NCBI GenBank assembly: GCA_013397695.1
Contig: VYZI01000085.1
Coordinates: 1,449,971-1,513,970, forward strand
Source: Centropus unirufus
Lineage: Eukaryota; Chordata; Aves; Cuculiformes; Centropidae
Length of the DNA: 64,000 nt
Reading direction: 5' to 3'
Position 1 is the stretch's first letter, and every line of letters starts with the position of its first letter. Under the pieces are notes generated by a model. It saw nothing but the letters and a program-made list of their open reading frames with translations, was not told the DNA's origin and searched no databases. The position numbers and the translations under genes were made by a program. Of this stretch, positions 11,601-23,600 are shown in pieces.

Positions 11601-14600
11601 AGTGCACACTTGTGGTGCCTACTGGTTCATGTAAGCCCTCTGCCTAGAGGCATAAAGAGATGGGCTGCGTGGATGTGGGAGTGTAGAACTTACTTATCAG
11701 TGAGCGCATTAACCATGTGTTGGATATTACCGGTTTGAGACTTTGATCGAGTTGTTCTTTTAAGGGTGTACCATCATCAAGTTCAGTTTTGTATTAATGG
11801 TTTTAAATAGGCTCATTCACTCTCCAACTCAGATCACAGAAATGCAAAATTATGGGAATGTGAGGGGCTTCTGGAGACTGAGTACAATCCTCAAGCAAGT
11901 TTCTCCTGCTTCTTGCTTGGAGCATATTTACGTGTTTGAGCCTTTTGCTGCACGTTGCTGCGTGCATCCTTTTTGTCTCCAGGTAGCCTGGTGGCTGGTG
12001 CCTTGTGTCAGCAACACCTGGATTTAGGAGGTGATGCAGTTCTAAAAGCTTCAGTTTTGATGTGCTGTCAGCCTGTGTGGCAGGTTTTGGGTTTGCTCTC
12101 AGTGCTGAAGTAGTACAATCCTCAAGATTCTGAGCTGCTGTCTAATGCTGTGTGTAAAATGTACCTGTGTCTGTAGCCGCTTGCGCTCATCTTGTGTCCC
12201 GGGCAGAAGAAGGCACAGCTTGTGTTTGAGCTACTGCAGAGATTTGGGAGATGCTCCAGGCAGCTTCATCCAATGTTGATCATACTTGGCCAGAACAAAG
12301 AAGAAGCTAGGAGAGTGAAAATCCAAGGATGTAAGAATGCTTTGTCTCCTTAATTATGCTCCAAAACAATGTAAGGTGCCTTTATTACAGGAAATGGTGA
12401 AAGATGGAACTTCTTAGTTTTTTGTGTTCTATACAAAAGTAAGAGAAATCTGAGAAATCTTTTTCAATGCTATTAACTCTGTGGTAACCCATGGAGCTTC
12501 AGTAGCGAAGCACTTAGTCGTAAGTGGGCTTAAAGCTGTTCAAATAGCTACATCTGCAGCACTTCTTAGCAAGTTCTGTAAGTTACTTTTGAGCCGAATT
12601 AGTGGTAGGGATTTGCTGAAGATCACATCGAATTAGAATAACTTGTGTGCTTTCTTGATGTAGAACCAAAGTTGGATACAAAAACATCTGCTGGACAAAG
12701 GTGCTGGGTCAGTCAGGGGTGTTGGTGCGTGTGTGGATCTGAGTTACGTGTGCTCTGTTCCACGTTTAAAACTGAACTTCTTTAAAGGTTGCTCTTGCAT
12801 GGCAATATTGACTGCCTGTTTCTCTGGTTCTGGAGTTCTTATCTCTACTTCTGTTGCCTCGTTAGAAAACGAAATGGCATCGTGCTTTGTAAACTTGTTA
12901 CAGACCTTGTAAACAGGTCTTGAAGACCTGGATGCATAGAAAAACAAAAGGAAACAAAAAATGGCTTTTAACCAGAAGGCAGAAAATGGAGTTCAGTGTT
13001 CTCTCAAGAACAAAAGCAATAACTGCCCAGTCAAAACCACTTAAAACCAACCAAACCCCAGCCTCAAGAGATGAATGAGATGCAAATGTGGCCTTTTGAA
13101 TAAAGCTACCACAGCCAGTGATGACTTAGTGGTATCCATTCAAGTTGTGAGTTAATGGTAACAGTCTCTTTCCTGCTTGTAGGTGAGGTAATCGTGACCA
13201 CGCCATACAGCTTGTTGAGGCTGTTTGACCATCACAGGATGCTATTTTGTAGACTTTGCCACCTTATTCTCGATGAGGTTGAGGTGCTATTTTCTGAGGC
13301 TACTGAACAGGTAACTGACCTTACCCTGTTCGTGCTGTTGCTCTGTCACACTGACTTCCTTTGCTGGTAGTGGTTTCCCAAGGAATTGCAGGTTTTCCAG
13401 CTTGGTAGCAGTGGTTTGAGTGGTGGGGTCTTTAGTGTACTTCAGACTTAAACTATCTATCTGTGATGAGCGATGTCAGCAGGAAAACATTTGTCCTGTC
13501 TGAAATTATATTTTACGTTCTATGAATGATTTTGTGCCAACCCCATTTTCTTAAAAAATAAAAATGCTGTGTTGGGCTCAGTTCTGCCCTAGCTCCTGGT
13601 TCCTGCTGACTGCTCCTACCACTTGCGTCTGCATTTGCTTTGGAGTATTTTCCAGATTTGAATAGATCCTTTCACTGAGATTTCCATCCCATGTTATAAT
13701 TCTGTGTGCACGCACGTGCTGTACCTTTGTGCTGTCCTGTTGCTTCTTTCTTGCCTCAGAAAACGTTCGAGTAAAGGATAAAAGCACATGAAGCAAACAC
13801 TTCGGTTTTGGGATGTGAAATCTGTGCCTTGCCTGGGGGGTAGTTTTGTGCCTGGAAATAAGTGCTGAAACACTCGCTGCTGTTAAACCCTCACTGTAGT
13901 AGGGTAGGAGTATAGAAAAAAATGTTTTGTTCTTCACAGGTTTTTACTATCTTAAACTGCTACAAAAGAGCTATTGCTGGTGAAGAGTGGGAGTATTCAC
14001 CACAGCAGATTGTTGCTATTGGAACTCGTTGGAATAAACACACAGCAGACTTGATTAAGAATTTCATGGATGATCCTTATGTTGTGATAACAGCTGTGGA
14101 AGAAGCTTCCATCTATGGAAATGTGCAACAGGTAAAATTTGGGCGCGAGCTCACGCTTTGTTTACCAAGCTATTTTGCTGTCAGTACTGGCGAGGTCAGT
14201 GTACCTGGGCCCTGGCTGAGGAATTGATGTTGTTGCAGTCCCGACTCAAGACTGTCCAGGTGCTCTTTCCGTGTACAAAATGAGGTCACTCCTGGAAGGC
14301 TTGTGCAGCTCGATCACTGAATGAGCTTGGTTTTTAGCACTGGGCTGAAGATAGTTCCTCAAGAATTTCAACGATAGTGTGAATAAATCTGAATTTTTTT
14401 TGTGAAGTATTTGGAAATGGTACAGTTTAACCAGAATTTTATCAGAATGCTTTGGCAGCTGTTAGTTGTGAATGGCAGAACTATGAGGCGAGGTCTCCTG
14501 AGACAGAGATGGTAAAACACTTGCCTTACTGCTCTCTGCCACTCAGTACAGAATTTAATTTGACCTCAAACTTCCAAAAAGTTACAGCCTGTTCTTGGGG

Positions 14601-17600
14601 GCCTTCTCAGTTAATTTCCAGTCAGTGAGGTGTTAGACCTTTAGAGTAACTCAGGTTGTGTGATTGGAATTCTGTTTCTCAAAATATAGTAACTTGGGGA
14701 TTGAGAATGCTGGGAAATCGCTAAGAGTGGGCATGCTGAGCCTGACATGAAGCTGAAAACCCACTGCTTTCTCATGAGAAATCTCATTAATGGTTTGGCA
14801 GGACTGAAAAGGTCTCTGTTCTTATGCCTTAGTTGCTAGAAGTGTTTCAGGTGGTACTGTAACTTTTGGAGTGTGAGGCTTTTTTTAGCGATACTTGAAA
14901 ATGCCAAACTTAGATTGATAAATCCCCTAAAATTAAATGAAAGAAAAACTATTGTGTTGGATTTCAATTAAGCTTGCGGAAGCTGTTCTGAACACACACC
15001 TTCTGTGAGCTGTGCCTCCTGTAAGCTTAACAGAAAACTTGACGCTTCCTGGGGCTACCAGTTACTGGGTTCTCTGTGGTATTGGGTACCAATGCTCAGT
15101 GCTTATTAAAAGGAAGAATTATATAGTAATTCTTGCAAACTACACATTTCATCAGCCCTCTGCTTTGTATCCACTTCTAGGTTGTGCAGCCTTGCATGAG
15201 CAGCGAGAGAACTGCTGTGTTACTCAAAACACTGGGTGTGACCCACAAGGGCCTTCAGAAGGTGCTGGTATTCACTGACTCAGTAAATGAAGTGGAGATG
15301 ATTCATGAGGTAAAACGGTTAGATTTACATGGATAAGTGTTTTGGGTTTTTTGTTTAATTGTTAGTGTATGAGGGACTAAAATATCTTGGTCTCTGAGAA
15401 CAAAGGGGGAGTGCAAGTTTGAAAATTAATTATTTCTGCTAAAAATGTAGCCTGAATTCCCCCTTCTGCCAAGAAGAAATCCTGATGGAAACCTCTGGCA
15501 TAGATGCATTCGCTAATTAATTCTTAAACTCAGAGTTTATTAGTGCGGTTATTGCTGCACTGGAAGAACACACAACTTCTTATTTTGTCACCCAGGCATT
15601 GAAGAGCAACTTAATATTTTCCTTGAAAATGCATACAGAGAGCAAGCTGAAATCCAAGTGTATTTTGGAGCAGTGGAGAGAGAAGTGCAGCGCTGGCACT
15701 CGGGTCGTGTTGGGTGAGTTTTCTTTCTGTCTGGTTGTCTTTGTCTTTATGGTCACTCCTGTTCTACACTAAATACTTGTACTAAGCTGTTTGACCACTT
15801 CCACAGGTTTTGTTCTTGTGAATCCTTTCTAGTTATCCCCCTGTGTATTACAAGCACTACAGCTTATCTTTTCTTTATGTTGGTCTTGTTCCTGGGCCCC
15901 AGGGTTAACCGTGTGAGGGAAAAGGGCTGTTAGAGGGAACAGAAAGGAGGAGTTTTGATGCTTCAAAAGAACTGCTAATACTCACTGAGGGCTTCCTCGA
16001 TCTCACAATCGCCTCCTCCTGCAGAGGCTATTTTCAGTTTGAAATAATTCAGAAACTCTGAAGACTTCACTCATCATTTCCCATGCATTCTGGGAGAATT
16101 TTGAGTTGTTTTCAGCATTAGAATCTTTACTCAGTTTCACGCTTTCTGTATGTCAAAAACAGAAGGTCTGACTTAGTGACAGTGTTCATTCAGAGGTGTT
16201 GGCATTTCCACGCTGCTTCAAGTGTTTCCTGTCTTACCCTTGTGAAGCACTTGGCTGTGGTCACTTTTCTTTATTCTGGGTTGCGCTAGGAGAACAGCGC
16301 TCAGTTACCAAACATGAAACTGCCGTGCGTTCAGGAGCGTTCTTGAAGAAAGAAACTTCATGCCTTGGGGAAAAGGCCTTTTTCTCAATTCTTAAGGCAA
16401 TGGATGGGTATAGGAACACAGCCATTTGTGATGTGGTGTAATACTTGACATGCTTGAAGTGTTCCAGTTGTCTGATCTGAGTGTGTATAAAATACCTGCT
16501 TAGTTTTAACAGATGACTGTGTGCAGCCTTTGGGAATCATGGATGCAACTTGTGTGGTCCATTTCAGTTGTCCTTCTCCAAGAACCTTTGGTCAGCGCCT
16601 GCGCAGCCTGTCTGACAACTTTTGCAATGGGATGAAGGTTTGGATAAGTCTTTAACAGGTTGGTATTGTATTTGGTTATTAAGTGGTGGATGCATTAAAG
16701 CTTTTAAAATATATTTATCTCCTATTAGGATTCTTCTGTGGATCGGGAATACCCAAAGGCAAGGTCAGTCCTGCTGCTCACAGAGGACGGTGCCTGTCCT
16801 GCCCTTGAGATCCTGCGCTACTTGCAACGCGCGGAAGCAGAGATTCCCCCTGAGCTGCACAATGTCACTGCCAAGGCAATGAAAGATGAAGAAGATCGGA
16901 AACTTTCCAGGCCCCTTTGTGCCCATTTTAAAACATTTGGGATTTGCAAGTAAGGAAATACCAAGTTTTCTTGAGGCCCAGGCTATGCAGGAAGGCATTG
17001 TATGCCCTGAGCAATGACCGCTTCTTTCTTGTTGAATATTCCTGTTGGATGCTTCTGTTCAAGCCAGGGTTTGCTCCTAGTTTATTGCTTTTCTTTTTTC
17101 TGATGACTGCTCTCTGTTTCACTCTTCTTGGGTGCTGTTATGAAAACAAAAATAGTAACACTTAGATGGAGAGCAATGGTACGTAATGGATTATGGTACT
17201 GTCAGACTATAACTACTGCTTAGAGGTACCTGGGGGAACCTTGAGCTCTTGTTTTGATTGGTGTTCTGTGCCTTACTCTGGGCTCGGTCGTCTCCTGTCC
17301 CTCTGCAGTGGGTGAGAAGATGATGACGTTCCGAGCTGCATGAACCACATTGTAATTAGTGCCTGATGGAGGGAGCTGAAGTGTTTTCAAGTAGCACTTT
17401 ACTTGCAGCATCAGTTATCTACCACAAAAAAACCTCGGTGCAAACTATGAAGCAAGGCTTCTGGATTTGTGTTTTGTTGTACAAATGTTTCCACCAAGAG
17501 CTCTTTGGCCATTTCTGTCTGACCTTCCTTGAGTCTCTGGTGCTGTTTGAGACATGAGGTGAAATTTTAGTGTGTGAAGTTATTTAAATCCCATCAAAGT

Positions 17601-20600
17601 GTTTGACAGCTGAAAACAAAGGGCTTCGTTCTAAAACCATTTTTTTAATCTGTAGGAACAGAACAGTGTGCCCAGATCGTCATCAAGTCAATGTAGAAGT
17701 GGATGTGCCCCAGAACGTGCCAGATAAAATGCTGCAGACGCCTGGACATGTGACAGTAAGCAGTTATTTACCCTGGGCTTGGGTACCAAGATGGCAGCTC
17801 TTAAAAATATCCTGCTTGGAGTATTACTTATTGTTTCACATTACATTAATATTGCTGTGGCCTGGAGATCATCTTGATTGGATATTAGTTATTTTGTAGT
17901 TATTTCTCTCCCTTGCATAAATAATAGCCCCAGGTTTTCCCTTGGTCCTGGGCTTTAACTGAAATTGTTTTGCAGGTGAATCTGTCTTCACCTCACATTT
18001 TCTTCTGCATCGCAGATTCCATAGGGTGAGGGCTTAAATACAAAACCTTACATGTCATTAAGGAAATAATCCACTCCTCTTTTCTAACGTATTTTATGCT
18101 TTCAGGTGCTGCCTCTCCATGTTGTAAATGCAACAAACTACTTTGGGCGAATTGTAAATAAAGAAAAGGATCCATATGCAATTCTCTCTGAGGAAATGAA
18201 TGAGTATTTCAAGGAATCTGTTAATAAAATCGCTGTTAAAAACCTGGAGAAATTGGCAGTTTATGGATTATGTGAGAAAACACACGTTCACAGGTTAGGA
18301 TGTTGGGTTTGTAAATTATTCATTTGCAGGGGTTTTTTATACAAAGCTAATAGATTCTTTGATAGTTCAGTTAAAAGTCAGCCTGCCCTCAGCCAGCAGA
18401 AAATCACTGCTATTCAAATCACTTTTTAAAAGGCTATCACGTCCTCTCCGAGTCATTGAAGGGAAAACACAAGGGCCTCCCACACAGAGTCTGGTATCTT
18501 GGTATGAGAATTAAACAAGAGTAGATGAAAAACTTCTCTCGGATGATTACATGAAGAATAATTCTGTTTCCTCTCCTGTTTGAAGGGTTCAGGTGGTAGA
18601 GATCCCTCCACAAGAGGAGGAAAATGTCTTCTTCAGCGTCAAAATTAAATACATTGATGAAGGCAGAACAAGTCTGGTTCAGAGCTATCGGCTGTTTCAC
18701 TTGCCTGCACGATTCCAGTCTCTGCCTCCTCAGGCTGTGGAATTCATCGTCTGTAGAGTAAAACCCCTTGATAATGATACCGAGTGGAACCCAGAGGTAA
18801 TGTCTGCCAGGGTGCTCATGGTATTTCCCGTGAGTTCTTTAATTTCTCTCATTTTCTAAAAGAAAAAGCAGTTACGAATTGCAGATTTAGTTATTAAAGT
18901 TGGTTGCTTATTACCAATAAATATCTGCTATTGGGCCAGACGCTAAGAAGTCAGTGCCCTTGTTTTGTTGTACTGCAAGTAAAGTGAAACATATGCTTTA
19001 AGTGGTTCTTCCACATGGATCTCGCTGCTTCCAGATTGATATTGCTGCTTTTGAACCTGGAGGGAGTAACGGGTGGCCTTTTTAAATGGACTGTGTTTGA
19101 GTATTCCTTCGTTGAGGAAGCTTCCTCCTTAGAGGCTGATGCTTTTTTAACCTACAGTAAAGCTGCAGTACATCGCTAGTTTACTCTGGACTGGTTTTAT
19201 TACTGAATACTCTTTTCATTGTGAAGCACAGAAGTTTATTCCATTATTATTAAATCTAAAGTGATGCTGGCACACATTTCAAGTGCAGTAACAATTTGTT
19301 TCTCCTAGGTAACTTATTATATTGATCACAAAATTAAAGGAAAACTACATGAAGCAAAAATAGTGCTTACCTTGGGAAACACAGCTTGGGTTGACCCAAT
19401 GGTAGGTATGGAATGAAACCATTACAAAGTGTTTTTGTCTAAACTCCTTTGTAACGAACACCCATTCTTTCCTTCTGTCAATCCCTGTCTCAGTTTTATT
19501 CTACGTGTTATTCACCCAGTGCTGCTGATAAATTTTCTGTGACGGTGTTTGAGCACAGGAGGTTGCTCGGAGGCTCTGGAGCCTCCGTGCTTGGAGACAC
19601 TCAGAAGCCGCCAGGAGGTGGAGCTGGAGAAACGCAGCTTGTGAGCTGTGGTTTCGATTCGGACCGTTCTGTCATTCCAGGTCCGGGTCACCCGCCTGCC
19701 GGGTTTGAAGTTTTCGATCAATGAGTACAACATTCGATCCGAGATCCTGCGTACGGGCCTGGGAGCTGACAACCCGGAGCACATCCCGCAGCTGCAGAGG
19801 CTGTGTGGGCACGGGAAGGTGTCGGATGATGCAAAGAGCCTGGAGCCTTTGTAAGTGTTAACAGTTTTTTCTCAGCATATCCTTTACTAGGAAAAGAATT
19901 CTGTTGTTTAATTCTAACTGAGTATTTTCATAATTAACGTTACTGAATGTGATTTTGTATTTAACACAGAGACAGTGTGTGATGTGTCTGGTTTCTTTCA
20001 TTATTCTTTAGCCTCGTGACCATCATGAAAAGCAAAACTGATTCTGGGAAATGTTCAACTGGTATTGGATGCAGATAGTCAAGTTTATCATTGAATTTAA
20101 TTCAGACTCCATATTTTTGTTATCTCTTATTATGACCCGTGGCTTTTCTGAGTGCTTTACCGATCTGTGTGTATTTCTGGTCAGGGCTCCTGAAGCCCTG
20201 TTGTTGGTGCTAGTGCAGAGCTGGAAAATCTAAGCAGTTCACTTGAGTAGGAGGAGGGCTGAACCCTTCCTGAGCACAGCTGCGCAGTGCGGTTTGCAGT
20301 AACAGCCCTGTACTGTTTTTCCTTGCCCTTTCAACTTCTGGAACTGAGGGGAGGCTGTACATGGTGAGAGGGCACATCCCGCTGGGGGCTGTCCCACATC
20401 CTGGGGTGTTAGCATTAAAATGCTTATCAGCAAGGCATCTGCAGCTCGTTGGTTCTGGCCCCTGTGTGGCATTTTGTCAGGAGTTTCTTCAGCTACTTAG
20501 TCTTGTGTTTGGAGAGCCATGGTTGGAAACATCATTTCATAGTGTCACTAGGTTGGAAAAGACCTGCGAGACTGAGTCGAACCGAACCTGTCCACTACTA

Positions 20601-23600
20601 AACCAGATCCCTGCACATTTAAACACTCTTGTGTGACAACCTGAGTTGTTCTAATACTTGCAAGAAAGAGAGATCTCATATATCTTGTTTTAGAGAGGAA
20701 ATATTGCCTCATCAACTAAACAAGGAGATTCCTAAGCTGTTTGGATCAGAGGGGGGTGGTAGTGCCTGTCTGAGCTCTCAAGCAGATGGATTCTGCTGCA
20801 ATGTCTCGTGAATCACCATCCCAGCTGGTGAAGTCTTGAACTGTGCAGCTGGAAAACCAGAGTCCTCTTCCCAAGAGGTGAAGAACCTCGAGAGTTCTGA
20901 AGTGTTTGCTTTTTCAAGTCAGGATGGATTCTGAGCAGAAAGCTCCCAGCCCTACTGGAATCCTCTGTGACAGGGAATCACTCACTTGTCTAGGTCTGCT
21001 GCACACAGGCCAGTAGATATTTATGGATCCAAGGAAATGCTGGGACCATCACAATTTGATCTGTTTATATGACTTGGATTTCTGCCCAGTTGCTTCTCAC
21101 TGGGGCACTGAAGCTTAGCCCTGTTGGTGGGATTTACAAGTGCATTTGGTTTTATTTTTTAATCCATTTTGGAATGAAAACCTGAACTCCAGAAGAATGT
21201 CCATCTATAATGAGGTGCCCTTTAAATATTAAAGATATTCTAGTAAAAATGTCTTTCTCTGTACAGAACAATGGAGGAGTATGCAGCTGGGCCAGAGAAC
21301 ACATCCAGCCCAGAGAAGCCATTGATACAAGAAAATCCTACCAAAAGCTGTGGTTCTTCTGAAATTCCTTCTAGGACTCAGCCATGTGGTAACCTTTTCA
21401 TAATGTCTTAAAAACTTTCATTAACAATAGGGGTTAATTAAAGCCTAGAGGTCCTGGTACCAAATGCAGGCATCTGAGCGCACCAAGCAGCACCGAATAG
21501 CTGATGTTTGCAATGAGCCACAAATCCCCACAAATCCCTTACAGGTGGCACCTGGGGGCTCTGGGAGAACCAGTCCCATCCACACCACTGTTACCGTGTG
21601 GGAAACATCCTGTCCTTGAGAGGCTTGGAGCTGCTTGGCTCCGAAAGGAATGCCTGGGCAGATCTCTCCTGTAGGGAGGATAAGCATTTTGCTGTCAAAG
21701 GCTGTTGGGTTTAGGGAAGTTGAAATCTGTTGAAATACGAGGTAAACAGCAGCATCTTTGCCAAGAGATTGTTTTTTTTCTTCCAAGATTCAGGGTGGTA
21801 GAAAATGGCCTTTTTGCTTTTTTTTCCTTTTAAATCTAATGCTGCAGGACATGGTGATCAGTCAGTAGAGGCTTAGAAGCACATGGCTTGGTGAGTGGGA
21901 TTAGGGGGACAGGGTGATGAGGCAGCAGTTGGCACTCGAGTTCAGAGACGGAAACAGTGATTCAAAAGTTGCAGCAGGCAGAAGTCATCAGATCCTGGAG
22001 TGCTTGTCCTGGAAGGCTCTTTTCCTGATGCAGTAGTGACTGTAATGCTATGTTCCACGCTGTAATGATAACATCGATGTTCGTGGTTCCATCTGTGAAA
22101 TTCTTCAGCAGTTTCTACAATGATTTGTTTCAGGTTTCACATAAAGAATGTTCTGAAACTGGAAAAACCTTCATCTGACGTGGAAGCTGCATTTTAATTT
22201 TCATTTTCTTCTACAACTCTAATACTCTTGAGTTAAAATTCTCATTATTCTTAACTTCAGGGAATGTTTCCAGAAAGGAAGTACCCAATATAAATGCCAG
22301 TATAGCCCTGGAGTGGTGATTGGATTGCTGGCAGGTTGTTTCTGTGATGGTACTGGGGTGTCCTGGAATCACCTGGTTTCTGTAGCGTAGAGAAGTATAA
22401 AATCTTTCTGGATTTCTTGTTTTCAGATGGTGTAGCTGAGACTGAGGAAGCGGAGGGCCCTACCCTGGATCAGCAGAAAAGGTACAAGAATTCAGAGTGC
22501 TTTGGTTCTCTGCTTGCTCTTTAACGTGAGCTGCCCACAGGGCACTCACTGGTCCTTACTGAGATTATTGGCTCTGAGTAATGGGTAGAATCGTGGAGGA
22601 GGTGCCCTGTGGCATCACTGAGCTGGGGAGATTTCCATTGCTGTTAGGTACCTGTGTTAGCACAACCATCGCCTTGTGAGTCCTTTAAGTGATTTGAATT
22701 GCTCTTTTGCTTCCTCCTGGAAGCTGGCTTTATCTGTTGAAAGCGCATAATCTTTAATTAGACCTCAAACCGCAGGAAGCAAATGAAAACAAACACCTTT
22801 TCAGCTCCCTCCATGGTTAGGACTTACCAGCTCTGACCTGCACTTGTCTGGATTATGTTTCACCAAAGATTGTGCTACTTGAGGTCTAAATTTGAAGTCC
22901 AGACCTTTTATCTCTATGTGTTGGTGTTTAATGAGATGAATCAATTCTGTGTCTCCCCTTAATGTGAATCAGTTCTTTAAAAGAAGAAAGAATCTGTTTT
23001 TGAGGATGTCTGCAATGTGAATTACAGCTTGTTTCTTTTCGTTTGTTTGGCAGTGGATCTATTTTCCTTACTCATTTGTGGATAGGACACTGATGCATGC
23101 AGTAGAGATGAAGGCTGGGTTTGTGAGGGCACTGAGGGACACCTTAACTGTGGGTCATGTGGGGAGTCACCAGAGAGGGGATCCTGAGGACTCCTTGAAT
23201 CCCTTGCATGCTTTGGAACCAGGCAGCGCTTCCCTTTGGGGGCTGGTTCTGTTTCCACCCTTCACTGCTGGCTGTGGGTGACTGATACTTCCCAGTTGAA
23301 ATCCTACAAGCAATCTGTATTTTTAGCCTATTGGAAAAGTTCCTGGTTGGGTGTTCGAGTCCCCGGGCTAAGCTTGGCTGTTAAGATCCTCTCCAAATGA
23401 GGCAGGTGTTGTGGTATGGCTCGGCAGGTGAATTGGTGAAGGCTGGGATGTGGCTGAGGGTGCGACAGGAGAGGCTCCTGAGTGAATGGATATTGCAGCC
23501 TACAAATGGGATTTACATTTCACTGCTGAAAACTTAACAGCATTTGGGGGAAGTCCAAGACACAACTAGTGCAGAATAAGCCTTGAGCAGGGTGTATTTG

